In this document: positions 54,136 through 63,172 of the stretch, one piece after another | Layout: every line of letters begins with the position of its first letter | Numbering within the stretch: position 1 is the stretch's first letter | Origin: Gellertiella hungarica | GTDB taxonomy: Bacteria > Pseudomonadota > Alphaproteobacteria > Rhizobiales > Rhizobiaceae | DNA length: 64,000 nucleotides | Assembly: GCF_014197145.1 (NCBI RefSeq) | Contig: NZ_JACIEZ010000014.1 | Span: forward strand, 1 to 64,000 | Direction: 5' to 3' | Position numbers and translations under genes: made by a program | Notes under the pieces: generated by a model | What the model saw: only the letters and a program-made list of their open reading frames with translations | The model's database searches: none | What the model was told of the DNA's origin: nothing

Positions 54136-54558
54136 ATGAACAGCAACATTCTCATTGTAGCAGCAGCCGGTATCGGCATTCTCGCCGGTGCAGGAGGTAC
54201 ATATCTCATCATGCCGGAGCCAGAGCCGGTTGTTCGGGGTCCTACTGACGCGGAGATCGCGGCCCTTATCGCAGCCAATCCCTCCTTGATTCCCGCACCT
54301 CCGGCTCCTGTGCTTGAGATACCGACAGAGGAGGAAGCCCTAGCCGCATATCGCAGGGCTTATGCCCGCAATCCTCTGAGAACCGGCCGCGGTGAAGCGG
54401 ATGTAACCCTTGCCTTGGGAGAGTGTGACGAGAACGCCAACGATCCAGGCGTATCATGCGTCGCTGCCATCAGGAGAAATCCGAACGCCGCTCCTCTCGA
54501 TCGTGTCATTGGATTTGCCAAGTCTGCATCCGGCGAGTGGGTTGCCACCAACTATTGA
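54136..54558 (+). CDS. membrane-anchored hypothetical protein with Pro-rich linker
   Basis: A 140-residue protein from ATG 54136 (GTG 54127 is possible). An N-terminal segment (ILIVAAAGIGILAGAGG) anchors it, followed by a Pro/Glu-rich linker and a small soluble domain with a Cys pair (LGECDENANDPGVSC). Last gene of the exported operon beside the T4SS. Confidence 0.6.
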   Translation: MNSNILIVAAAGIGILAGAGGTYLIMPEPEPVVRGPTDAEIAALIAANPSLIPAPPAPVLEIPTEEEALAAYRRAYARNPLRTGRGEADVTLALGECDENANDPGVSCVAAIRRNPNAAPLDRVIGFAKSASGEWVATNY

Positions 54559-54928
54559 TCTCAGGGCCAGATGCCTGTTGCTCGTCAATGCCCCGGCAGT
54601 GAGATGGAGCATGAAAGAAGAAGCTACATTTCCTCCGGGTTTAGGCTCCCTTTGGAGGCTATCAGATACCCTGCTACGTAAAGCGGCTTCTGATCGCTCT
54701 CTTCCGGATCCAACGGCGCGTACCTTATGATTTTCAAACGTGCCTTTGCCTCCTGATCCTCTGACGCACGCTCACCCGCCCGAGCCAAAGGTCCTCGGCC
54801 GCATTCTCAAACGCCTGTCGTGACTACCGTGGATATGATCTCCGGCGTGTGAAATGCTTCCGCCCAGTGCAGGGCACGGGCATATAGCGATCCCGTTGTC
54901 TTTCCAAGATTCATTGATGTGCGCGGTT
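54559..54928. other. 370-bp gap between exported-protein and metal operons
   Basis: I see no gene, terminator or repeat that I would defend. Reading frames present are short and of unnatural composition. It marks the left limit of the metal-resistance cluster. Confidence 0.4.
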
Positions 54929-55282
54929 TTACCGGACGCTGTAGTTCCCGCAAGCGTCGATGCCACAGGCCGTCTCACGCAGCAATTCCTCAGCAAGTCT
55001 GAGCAGATCCTTCAGGCGCGAATCGCTCAGTCGGTAATGGACGTAACGGCCTCGCTGCTCGCCCGTCACGAGGCCGCACTCGCTGAGACACCGCAAGTGG
55101 TTCGACGCGTTCGACTGCGAGAGACCCGTCATCACGACGATCTCGCCCACGGACAAGGACCCTGCGCACAAGGCGTCCAGGATTGATAGCCGCGAGGCGT
55201 CAGCCAGTCCCCGGAACAGCTTAGTCCGGACGGCAGCGGCCGGAGCATCGACCCGCTCAATTTGTTTTACATGGCTCGACAT
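54929..55282 (-). CDS. ArsR-family metal-sensing repressor
   Basis: A 117-residue winged-helix repressor. The helix-turn-helix lies at about 42-70 (GEIVVMTGLSQSNASNHL, then CGLVTGEQRGRYVHY). C-terminal Cys residues (CGIDACGN) and an upstream Cys (LCAGS) may bind metal, as in CadC/CmtR sensors. It diverges from the CDF gene, with an inverted repeat at the shared promoter. It probably represses the operon and releases it on metal binding. Confidence 0.85.
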   Translation of the reverse strand: MSSHVKQIERVDAPAAAVRTKLFRGLADASRLSILDALCAGSLSVGEIVVMTGLSQSNASNHLRCLSECGLVTGEQRGRYVHYRLSDSRLKDLLRLAEELLRETACGIDACGNYSVR

Positions 55283-55300
55283 ATCAGTCACGAATGATAT
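55281..55300. promoter_or_regulatory. putative ArsR operator
   Basis: ATATCA-8 bases-TGATAT (55281-55300) covers the start of the arsR-type gene and lies 24 bp before the exporter start. Inverted repeats of this kind are typical ArsR/CadC sites, so it should control both genes. Confidence 0.55.
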
Positions 55301-55323
55301 ATTTCTCTCTCGAATTAGGGAAG

Positions 55324-56220
55324 ATGGCCATGAACATAGCAGCTTCAACGGACGATGCCGAGACCGCACGCTACCGCGTCACCGGCATGGACTGCCCCTC
55401 CTGTGCGGCGAAAATTGAGAAAGCAGTGCGCTCGGTCGGAGTCGAGGAAGTGAAGGTCTCGACAGCCACGCAGATCATGACCTTGCGCGTGGACGATCCC
55501 AGTGCCCGTCTTCCCGAGGTAGAACGTGCCGTGACAGGCATCGGCTATAGGCTCGATCGCTTGGGCGCGCCGAGTGTCGATGCCGAAGGCGATATCGACG
55601 ATCTGCCGAAGGACCTGAGCCATATCACCCCGGCCTATAAGCGGGCACTCTGGATCGTCGTGGCGCTCAATGTCGGCTATGGCCTTGTCGAAATGTTCGG
55701 CGGCTTTCTCTCGGGATCGCAGGCCCTCAAGGCTGATGCCCTCGACTTCCTGGGCGATGGCCTGATCACCTTCCTCGGCATCCTCGCGATCGGGTGGAGC
55801 CTTGTTTGGCGCGCCCGTTCCGCTTTGATCCAAGGTCTGTTTCTTGGTGCACTTGGTCTTGGGGTTCTCGGGAATACGGCCTATCGCGTGCTGGTGCAAC
55901 AACAGCCGGAGGCTGAACTGATGGGACTGTTCGCGGTGATTGCACTCGTTGTTAATGTGGTCGCGGTTCTTCCGCTGCTGCCTCACCGGACCGGCGACGC
56001 CAATGTGCGAGCGGTTTGGCTGTTCTCGCGTAACGATGCCATTGGCAATGCGGCGGTTGTCGTCGCGGCGGGGCTGGTGGCGTGGACTGCCTCTCCGTGG
56101 CCGGATCTGGTTGTTGCCGTCGTTATCGCCGGTTTGTTCCTGCAATCCTCCTGGTCGATTATCCGCGATGCACGGGCGGACCTGCGGGAAGCCGCTCCGG
56201 TCACCGGCGCCAAAGCCTGA
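55324..56220 (+). CDS. CDF cation exporter with N-terminal HMA domain
   Basis: A 298-residue protein. Residues 15-80 form a heavy-metal-associated domain (GMDCPSCAAKIEKAV, metal-binding Cys pair), and a CDF-type membrane domain with about six segments follows (DALDFLGDGL and SRNDAIGNAAV carry the metal Asp pairs). CDF exporters move Zn, Cd or Co out against protons. Fusion of HMA with CDF is less common than with P-type ATPases. Under the divergent ArsR-family regulator. Confidence 0.85.
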   Translation: MAMNIAASTDDAETARYRVTGMDCPSCAAKIEKAVRSVGVEEVKVSTATQIMTLRVDDPSARLPEVERAVTGIGYRLDRLGAPSVDAEGDIDDLPKDLSHITPAYKRALWIVVALNVGYGLVEMFGGFLSGSQALKADALDFLGDGLITFLGILAIGWSLVWRARSALIQGLFLGALGLGVLGNTAYRVLVQQQPEAELMGLFAVIALVVNVVAVLPLLPHRTGDANVRAVWLFSRNDAIGNAAVVVAAGLVAWTASPWPDLVVAVVIAGLFLQSSWSIIRDARADLREAAPVTGAKA

Positions 56221-56236
56221 CGGAGGTGCTGCTGTA

Positions 56237-56980
56237 GTGGACTTTTCCGGCATCGGAATCGCCACGGCCTTTGCCGCGGGGGTCGTTTCCTTTCTTTCCC
56301 CTTGTGTGCTGCCGCTTGTGCCTGGCTACATCTCGTATGTTGCCGGGCGCACGATCAGCCCGAATAGGCTCGCGAGCGATATGAGCCTGACGGAGACGGG
56401 TCGGACACTCGGCTTGAGCCTCTGTTTCGTACTCGGCTTCACCACCGTTTTTGTCCTGCTCGGAGCCAGTGCAACAGCCTTGGGCGGGGTGCTGCGCATG
56501 CACCTCTACGAAGCGAATCTGATCGGCGGCGCGATCGTCATCGTCTTCGGGCTGTTCACCGCCGGTCTCGTGCCTATACCCTGGCTCGAGCGCGATGTGA
56601 GATTTCATTCAGGCCCAAGAGGCGGCGGTCCTTTGGCGAGCTATCTTCTCGGCCTTGCTTTTGCCTTTGGCTGGACCCCCTGCATTGGGCCTGTTCTCGG
56701 CGCAATCCTGGCGCTGTCGGCCGCGAACGCCACCGTAGGAACCGGAACAGCGCTCTTGGCCGTCTATTCACTCGGCCTCGGCCTGCCCTTCATTCTCGCC
56801 GCCCTCTTCATGCGCGGGTTCATGGCGCGAATGAAATCCATGCGGCGGACGGGGCGCGTTCTGAAGATCGTCGCCGGCGGGGTCATGGTTATCATGGGGG
56901 TCGCGATGATCACCGGTCATCTCAGCAGTTTCGCGATCTGGCTCCTCCAGACGTTTCCCGCGCTCGGCCGCATCGGATGA
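56237..56980 (+). CDS. CcdA/DsbD-family transmembrane thiol-redox protein
   Basis: A 247-residue membrane protein with about six segments. Paired Cys in LSPCVLPLVPGY near 20-31 and GWTPCIGP near 140-147 pass electrons across the membrane in CcdA proteins, which support cytochrome c maturation or periplasmic thiols. Start GTG 56237 after CGGAGG. In metal operons such proteins may keep periplasmic metal chaperones reduced; that is inferred. Confidence 0.9.
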   Translation: MDFSGIGIATAFAAGVVSFLSPCVLPLVPGYISYVAGRTISPNRLASDMSLTETGRTLGLSLCFVLGFTTVFVLLGASATALGGVLRMHLYEANLIGGAIVIVFGLFTAGLVPIPWLERDVRFHSGPRGGGPLASYLLGLAFAFGWTPCIGPVLGAILALSAANATVGTGTALLAVYSLGLGLPFILAALFMRGFMARMKSMRRTGRVLKIVAGGVMVIMGVAMITGHLSSFAIWLLQTFPALGRIG

Positions 56981-57032
56981 ACACAATGGCAATGACGCCA
57001 AACCCGCAAGACGACCCGGAAGTTGAGGCGAA

Positions 57033-58034
57033 ATGAGTGTCTGGATCTGGGTAGCGGTTCTGCTTGCAGCCGTGTACGCCGCGCACTGGGGGTCGGAGCA
57101 CTTGGCCGATCCCTTCAAGAAGTTGCGCCGGCAATGGGGCATCTCGGCCGCAGCAGGCGGCTCGCTGATCGGCATCGCTACCGCCAGCCCGGAAGTCGGG
57201 GTCAATATAACGAGCGCAATCCGGGGCGCCTCCGGCATCGGCCTAGGCGCTGTCCTCGGCTCGACCGTGATCGGCATCCCGACCCTCGTCACTATCGGCT
57301 ATTTGGCGACTCGCAAGCGCGACCTCCCCAACGATCCCGGTCACGACAGACACCTGCAAAAGCATCTGCTCCGTGTCGATCCGGCGGCTGTGGGCGTGCA
57401 GGCGCTGCCTTATCTTGGCATCCTCGCCTTGCTCGCCGTTCTCACCCTGCCCTCGGCCTGGCGCGGTCTTCAGCCGGTCGATGGTTGGCTTCTGCTCGCC
57501 GCCTACATCGCCTACCTCGCCCAAGCGTTCCTGCGCGGACGCGGAGAGGGTGAGCAGGTCGACTGGTCGAAGCGCGAGATCTGGCTGGCCGTTGCCGGCG
57601 TGGTGGTGCTCGCGCTGGGTGCCTATTTCACGGTCATTGCGACCCAGAACCTTGTCAAGGAACTCGGCATCTCAACGATCGTCGGCGGCCTCTTCATCAC
57701 CGCGCCGGTGGCGGCTCTGCCGGAAGCTTTCGCCGCCTGGAGCGTCGCCCGATCCGGCCAGATCACGCCGGCGCTTACTAACATCATCGGCGATCACGCC
57801 ATGGCCGTGACCGTAGGCTTCCTGCCCCTGGCGCTGGTTGGGACCTCCATCGAGAACTTCCATCTGTTCTGGGTCAGCTTCGTCTTCGTCGCGCTCATGC
57901 CCGTGCTCTACGCCGCCTTTATTCGCTGGGGCGGCTCTGAGCCCGGCTTCCGGCGCTGGCAGGTTATCGTTCTGGTCGGCACCTATGCGACTTACGTGCT
58001 GATCGTCCTCTTCTGGGTTCTCGAGATTTTCTGA
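57033..58034 (+). CDS. sodium/calcium exchanger-family membrane protein
   Basis: A 333-residue protein with about ten hydrophobic segments in two halves. Alpha-repeats GIATASPEVGVNITSAIRG near 50-68 and ITAPVAALPEAFAAWSVAR near 225-243 place acidic residues as in cation antiporters of the CaCA family. The ion is unknown; its place between metal-export genes suggests a divalent cation. It ends at 58034, overlapping lspA by one base. Confidence 0.85.
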   Translation: MSVWIWVAVLLAAVYAAHWGSEHLADPFKKLRRQWGISAAAGGSLIGIATASPEVGVNITSAIRGASGIGLGAVLGSTVIGIPTLVTIGYLATRKRDLPNDPGHDRHLQKHLLRVDPAAVGVQALPYLGILALLAVLTLPSAWRGLQPVDGWLLLAAYIAYLAQAFLRGRGEGEQVDWSKREIWLAVAGVVVLALGAYFTVIATQNLVKELGISTIVGGLFITAPVAALPEAFAAWSVARSGQITPALTNIIGDHAMAVTVGFLPLALVGTSIENFHLFWVSFVFVALMPVLYAAFIRWGGSEPGFRRWQVIVLVGTYATYVLIVLFWVLEIF

Positions 58035-58537
58035 TGGTGCAGACGCAAACAGCCTCGCATAAATCCGCCTCCATGCTGCGGCTGGGGCTGTCCATTGCGG
58101 TCGCCTGGTTCCTGATCGATCAGGTCAGCAAGTGGTGGATCCTCAACAGCGTGATGCGGCCGCCGCGGGTGATCCCGATGACCGAGTTCTTCAACTTGGT
58201 CCTCGGGCACAATACCGGCGTAAGCTTCGGGCTTTTCGGCGACACGTCGCCTTGGTTGCTGATGGCTTTCGCGCTGGCTATGGTCATCGGCCTCGTCATC
58301 TGGCTGAAGCGTGCCGAGAACCGGCTGACGGCGATTGCACTGGGGCTCATCATCGGCGGCGCGCTCGGCAACGCCCTTGATCGCCTGCGGCATGGCGCCG
58401 TCACCGACTTCCTGGATTTCTACGTCGCCACCTATCACTGGCCGGCTTTCAATCTCGCCGATGTGGGGATCGTGAGCGGCGCCGGCCTCCTGCTGTTCGA
58501 GAGTATTCGGCCGAGAGGCGAAAATCCGAAAGGCTGA
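58034..58537 (+). CDS. lspA: lipoprotein signal peptidase LspA (signal peptidase II)
   Basis: A 167-residue inner-membrane aspartic protease with four membrane segments. Catalytic Asp lie in GGALGNALDRLRHGAVTDFL (near 112-131) and FNLADVGI near 143. It cuts lipoprotein precursors after lipidation. Extra lspA copies in heavy-metal operons of Proteobacteria are known. ATG overlaps the upstream stop. Confidence 0.95.
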   Translation: MVQTQTASHKSASMLRLGLSIAVAWFLIDQVSKWWILNSVMRPPRVIPMTEFFNLVLGHNTGVSFGLFGDTSPWLLMAFALAMVIGLVIWLKRAENRLTAIALGLIIGGALGNALDRLRHGAVTDFLDFYVATYHWPAFNLADVGIVSGAGLLLFESIRPRGENPKG

Positions 58538-58566
58538 CCTGAACTCCATCAGATGAAGGCGCGCTG

Positions 58567-59842
58567 ATGCCGCAACTCCCCCGTGACGCCCGATCAGACG
58601 CAACGCTCGCGCTTCTCGCTGATCCCTACAGGTTCAGCTCGAAGCAGTGCCGTGCGTATGGAACGGACCTATTCGAGACCCGGCTTATGCTCATGCGGCC
58701 CGACTTTTCTACGACCGAAGCCGATTTATGCGGCATGGCGCCATGATCGGGCGGATCCAGAAAACGCTGCTCGGAAGAGGTGGTGTGCAAGGGCTGGACG
58801 ACGCGGCCCACCGGCATCGCAAGCAGATGTTCATGTCCCTGATGACACCCGAGCGGATCGAAGGACTGCTAGCCACTACTGCGGCGGAGTGGCAGGCCCG
58901 TGCTCGCCTATGGGCGCAGAAGGACGAGATCGTCTTATACGACGAGCTCCACGAACTTCTGACGCGAGCCGCGTGTGCGTGGGCCGGGGTGCCGCTCCCA
59001 GAGGCTCAGGTTCGACAGCGGACGCAGGAGATCACGGCGCCGTTCGACGCCGCAGGATCAGTCGGGCCTAGCACTGGCGGGCGCGCTGGGCGCGCAAGCG
59101 AGCCAATCGCTGGATCGAGAATGTCGTCGGGCAAATCCGTTCGGGGCAAATCCGCGCGCCGGTGGAATCGGTCGCTTACGTCATCGCAGAGCACCGGGAT
59201 CTCAACGGTGAGCTGCTGAGCCCTCATATTGCCGCCGTTGAAGTCCTCAACGTGATTAGACCGATCGTTGCCGCCGCTGTCTATATCACCTTCGTCGCCC
59301 ACGCCCTTCATCACCATCCTGAATGCCGGAGCAAACTCGAAGCTGGCGACGACGGTTCTTACCTAGAACTCTTCGTCCAGGAGGTCCGGCGCTTCTACCC
59401 CTTCTTTCCCGCAGTCGCGGCGCTGGTGCGCCGCGACCTCGAGTGGAGAGGATACCAGTTTCCTAGCGGGCGGCGCGTTATTTTGGACCTTTACGGGACG
59501 AACCACGACGCCAGTACGTGGGATGCACCTGAGGCGTTTCGGCCAGAGCGGTTTAGCGATTGGGACGGCAGCGCCTTCAACTTCATTCCGCAGGGGGGCG
59601 GAGATCACGACATGAATCACCGCTGCCCGGGCGAGTGGATCACGGTCGGGCTCATGAAACAGGCGGCGGGAGTTCTGTCCAGGCACGTCAAATACGATGT
59701 GCCGGAGCAGGATCTTCGGATTGACGTTTCTAGGCTGCCGGCCTTGCCCCCAAAGCCGATTAATTTTCGGTCAAGTGACATGTATGGACGGCCTCCGCTT
59801 GGCAAGGACTTTTGGTGTGCCATCGACTGCATCCAACAGTGA
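58567..59842 (+). pseudogene. CYP152-type cytochrome P450, frameshifted
   Basis: Three frames are needed. The first (from ATG 58567) runs from MPQLPRDARSDATLALLAD to FETRL, a second from about 58680 holds the substrate-side region (ARLFYDRSRF, GVQGLDDAAHRHRKQM), and a third from about 59072 holds RWIENVVGQIRSGQIRAP and the haem-ligand motif FIPQGGGDHDMNHRCPGE. CYP152 enzymes are H2O2-using fatty acid hydroxylases. A deletion at the first junction also removes about ten residues. It is probably not functional. Confidence 0.8.
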
Positions 59843-60095
59843 GGCGAGCGATATGGCAGGTTGCATCCAGCACCGCGGTCCTTTCCCAGTGATCGGCCAT
59901 TGAGAAGCCAAGATTATCCGTAATGGCTGCGAACGACTTGCACCGCTCCTATTTCTCCCCTTGCAGCTAAAGTGGCTAGAGGTTTTAGTGTGGCGCAGTC
60001 TCGACGATGCGTCATGTTCTACGGTGGTCTTCGAGCGACATAAAGGGGCCGTGGCCCGAAACGCAGCGCGAACAGATCCACCAACGTCAGAGGAA

Positions 60096-61193
60096 ATGCA
60101 CTTGATCGCGACCATCCGGAGCAGGAAGACCGTCGTTCAGCATGCAACTCGTCGGTTCGCCGGCATGGCGGTCGTGGGACTGCTTCTATCGAGTTGCGTA
60201 GCGGCCGACATGGCCTTGGACGGCGTCTCCAGTGCGCCGCCACAGATCCCGAGCAGGATGATCACCGAGATGTCGAAGAAGGGCATGAAGACCGAAAGTC
60301 CCGTACTCGTCAGGATCTTCAAGCAGGAGAGCGAGCTGGAGGTCTGGAAGATGGATGGGTCCGGCCGATACGCGTTGCTCAAGACGTATCCGATGTGCAG
60401 GTGGTCAGGCAGGCTCGGCCCGAAGACAAGAGAGGGCGACCGTCAGGCGCCGGAGGGCTTCTATCATGTCACCGCGGGGATGCTGAACCCGAAGTCCCAA
60501 TACTACGTCTCCTTCAATCTGGGCTATCCAAACCGGCTGGAGTCCGCCCTCGGCTACACGGGGGAAGCGCTCATGGTGCATGGCGCGTGCTCTTCGTCGG
60601 GTTGCTACGCTCTTACCGACCAGGGCGTGGGCGAGATCTACGCCATCGTTGCGAAGGCGCTTTCATCGGGACAAAACCACTTCCAGGTGCAGGCATATCC
60701 TTTTCGGATGACGCCGGAGAACATGGCGCTCCACAGGAGCGACGAGAACCTGCCGTTCTGGCGAACGCTGAAGGAAGGCTACGACGCTTTCGAGCTCACC
60801 AAGCAGCAGCCGAAGGTCTCGGTCTGTGGTCGGCGATACGTGTTCAACACCGCCTTTGAAGGCGGGGAGCCGCGCGATCCCCTGGCGGCGTGTCCGATCC
60901 CGGTCAGGCAGCCGGACCCGCAGATCATGGCGAAGATCGATGCGGAGAAGCGGAAGGTCGACGCGGCCTTGGCCGAGAGCAAGGCGTCTCCCGTCGCCGC
61001 ATATGTCGATGGAGGAATGCACCCCAGCTTCCGGGAGCTTCTGAAGAAGAAAGGTCCCGAAAAGCTGGCGGCGAGCATCTCCGGCATCAAGTATCCCGTC
61101 AGCCGGCCCGAAGCGGCGCTTGCTGATCCATTCCAGGGCGTCAGGAAGAGGACGGCTGCTGGCGCCATATCCGATCAGTCGTCTGGAGACTGA
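60096..61193 (+). CDS. L,D-transpeptidase (YkuD family) lipoprotein
   Basis: A 365-residue protein from ATG 60096; a lipobox LSSC at about 28-31 suggests a lipid anchor. The YkuD catalytic motif is present as VHGACSSSGCYALTD, with the nucleophile Cys and the His. These enzymes make 3-3 or lipoprotein crosslinks in peptidoglycan. A C-terminal extension of about 180 residues is basic and unassigned. ATG 60165 is an alternative start. Confidence 0.9.
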   Translation: MHLIATIRSRKTVVQHATRRFAGMAVVGLLLSSCVAADMALDGVSSAPPQIPSRMITEMSKKGMKTESPVLVRIFKQESELEVWKMDGSGRYALLKTYPMCRWSGRLGPKTREGDRQAPEGFYHVTAGMLNPKSQYYVSFNLGYPNRLESALGYTGEALMVHGACSSSGCYALTDQGVGEIYAIVAKALSSGQNHFQVQAYPFRMTPENMALHRSDENLPFWRTLKEGYDAFELTKQQPKVSVCGRRYVFNTAFEGGEPRDPLAACPIPVRQPDPQIMAKIDAEKRKVDAALAESKASPVAAYVDGGMHPSFRELLKKKGPEKLAASISGIKYPVSRPEAALADPFQGVRKRTAAGAISDQSSGD

Positions 61194-61194
61194 T

Positions 61195-61362
61195 GTGGCG
61201 GACGATCAGCAACAGCGGCAGCGCCGCATCCGGCGCAACAATCGGATCGTGCTCGCTATCCTCGTCGCATTCGTCCTCGGCGTCTTCACAAACAGCTTCT
61301 TCCACATCGGCGACGAGGCCCGGCCCGGCGCTGCGACCGCTTCCTCGCAGATGCGCCCCTAG
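61195..61362 (+). CDS. small single-span membrane protein
   Basis: A 55-residue protein from GTG 61195 (GGAG upstream) with a basic N-terminus (RQRRIRRNNR) and one hydrophobic segment (IVLAILVAFVLGVFTNSFF). It lies between the transpeptidase and the CzcO-like gene, with 2-bp gaps on either side. Function unknown. Confidence 0.6.
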   Translation: MADDQQQRQRRIRRNNRIVLAILVAFVLGVFTNSFFHIGDEARPGAATASSQMRP

Positions 61363-61364
61363 AC

Positions 61365-62486
61365 ATGTCATGGGACGCTAGCAACAGCGGCGGAGGCCGT
61401 CGGACGGAAGTCCTCGTCATCGGCGCAGGACAGGCGGGGCTTGCTGCGGCGAACGAACTGAAGAAGGCGGGCGTCGACTACCTTCTGTTAGACGCCGCTG
61501 CCGCGGTCGGCGATAGCTGGCGGCAGCGGTACGAAACACTGACCCTCTTCACGCCACGGAGCATCAGCAGCCTTCCCGGACTGCCCCTTCCAGGCGATTC
61601 CGAGGGATACGCCACGAAGGACGAGTTCGCGGCATATCTTTCCCGATACGCGAAGATGGGCGGCCACCGCATCGAAACCCGGACGCGGATTTCGTCCCTC
61701 CGGAGGAAACAAGGCGCGTTGGAGGCCGTCTCCGACGACGGCAGGCTCTATTCTGCCTCGGCGGTTATCGTGGCCACCGGTCCGTTCTCGATCCCACGCA
61801 TACCATCTATAGCAGAAAGGTTTTCCGATGAGATCCGGCAGATGCACGTCGCAGACTTCCAGAATGCAGGGTCGGTTGCCGAAGGTCCGGTCCTGGTCGT
61901 CGGAGACGGAGCAAGCGGAAGGGACGTCGCGCTGGCTCTTGCCACCAGCCACCAAGTCCTTCTTGCAAGGGGACGCGGCCGCAAGCTCTTTCCTGAACGA
62001 ATCCTGGGGCGGAGTACCTGGTGGTGGCTCCAGCGCCTTGGGCTGCTGGGCGCAAAGCCGGATAGCATCATCGGGAGGAGGATGCGCCGGATCGATCCGT
62101 TTCCCAATCGAGGCAACGACGACGCCACGCTGATCCGAAAGGGCGTCGCGCTGAAGCCTAGGCTGGTTTCCGTCGACGGCTGCCATGCCGTCTTCGCGGA
62201 CGGATCGCGCGAAGCGCCGCGCACCGTGGTCTGGGCGACCGGCTACCGGGACGAGTTCGACTGGATAAGGATCGAAGGCGCAGTGGACGCCGAAGGACGG
62301 CTCCTGCACCAGGAGGGCGTCTCTCCGGTTCCTGGTCTCTACTTCGTCGGCAGACCCTGGCAACGGAACAGGGCCTCCGCTCTTATCGCGGGGGCTGGCG
62401 AGGACGCTTCCTTCGTCGTCGAAGCACTTCGCCGCTGGATTCGTGAGGATACTCGTCGCTCTGTGAACATCAGAGATGACGGGTAA
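61365..62486 (+). CDS. czcO: CzcO-like FAD-dependent oxidoreductase
   Basis: A 373-residue flavoprotein. FAD-binding GAGQAGLAAANELKKAG near 20-36, the GDSWRQRYETLTLFTPR region near 49-65, NAD(P)-binding VVGDGASGRDVALAL near 176-190 and ATGYRDEFDW near 287-296 match COG2072, described as CzcO, found with the CzcD exporter. A CDF gene lies a short way downstream on the other strand. The substrate is unknown. Confidence 0.85.
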   Translation: MSWDASNSGGGRRTEVLVIGAGQAGLAAANELKKAGVDYLLLDAAAAVGDSWRQRYETLTLFTPRSISSLPGLPLPGDSEGYATKDEFAAYLSRYAKMGGHRIETRTRISSLRRKQGALEAVSDDGRLYSASAVIVATGPFSIPRIPSIAERFSDEIRQMHVADFQNAGSVAEGPVLVVGDGASGRDVALALATSHQVLLARGRGRKLFPERILGRSTWWWLQRLGLLGAKPDSIIGRRMRRIDPFPNRGNDDATLIRKGVALKPRLVSVDGCHAVFADGSREAPRTVVWATGYRDEFDWIRIEGAVDAEGRLLHQEGVSPVPGLYFVGRPWQRNRASALIAGAGEDASFVVEALRRWIREDTRRSVNIRDDG

Positions 62487-62557
62487 AAGTTCACAAATTG
62501 ATCCCCCGTATCTCCCGGACTTAACTTTCAGTTAAGGATCAGGGGGCGGACGAACGA

Positions 62558-63169
62558 ATGAGATTCTCTTTAATTGCCGGCTCGGCGCTCGCTGCTTCTG
62601 CGCTCGCCGGCTCTGCGAATGTTGCGGCCTCGGAGACATCCGGTGGGAAAAGCATGATCATCGGAGGAGTAACATCCCAGCCGATCGGCCACTACGAGTT
62701 CTGCCAAAGGAACTTGGTCGAGTGCAGCATCCGTCTTTCGTCTTCGCCCGCTCCCGAGCTGTCGGCGCAGGGCTGGGCGGCCATCGAAGAGGTCAACCGT
62801 TCCGTCAACAAAAGGATCGCGCCCAGGACGGACAAGCAGATCTTCGGCCAGGAGGAGGTATGGGCCTATCCAACCACTGAAGGAGACTGCGAGGATTACG
62901 CACTGCTGAAGCGCAGGGAGCTGGCTCGACGCGGCTTCTCTCTCTCCGACCTTCTGATAACAGTGGTGCGCAAGCCGGACGGGGAGGGCCACGCGATCCT
63001 GACGGTACGTACTGCTCAGGGAGACTTTGTTCTCGACAATCTTGAAGCTGACGTCAGGGCCTGGAACGAGACCAGCTACCTCTACGTGAAGCGGCAGTCT
63101 TCGTCCGACACCGGGCGCTGGGTTAGCATCGAGAGCGGCAAAGACGTGCCCGTCGGCTCCGTCCGCTAG
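62558..63169 (+). CDS. transglutaminase-like cysteine peptidase (BTLCP, DUF920)
   Basis: A 203-residue exported protein with signal peptide (to about 25). The catalytic triad appears as GDCEDYALLK (Cys about 111), GEGHAIL (His about 146) and FVLDNLEAD (Asp about 161). Such periplasmic peptidases occur in alphaproteobacteria and are linked to adhesion or cell-wall control by proteolysis. Alone between CzcO-like and CzcD-like genes. Confidence 0.85.
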   Translation: MRFSLIAGSALAASALAGSANVAASETSGGKSMIIGGVTSQPIGHYEFCQRNLVECSIRLSSSPAPELSAQGWAAIEEVNRSVNKRIAPRTDKQIFGQEEVWAYPTTEGDCEDYALLKRRELARRGFSLSDLLITVVRKPDGEGHAILTVRTAQGDFVLDNLEADVRAWNETSYLYVKRQSSSDTGRWVSIESGKDVPVGSVR

Positions 63170-63172
63170 TGC

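Noticed and set aside
54772-54996. 74-codon frame left of the ArsR gene
   Set aside because: Contains a His-rich patch, but overlaps the arsR end, lacks a ribosome-binding site and shows no family.
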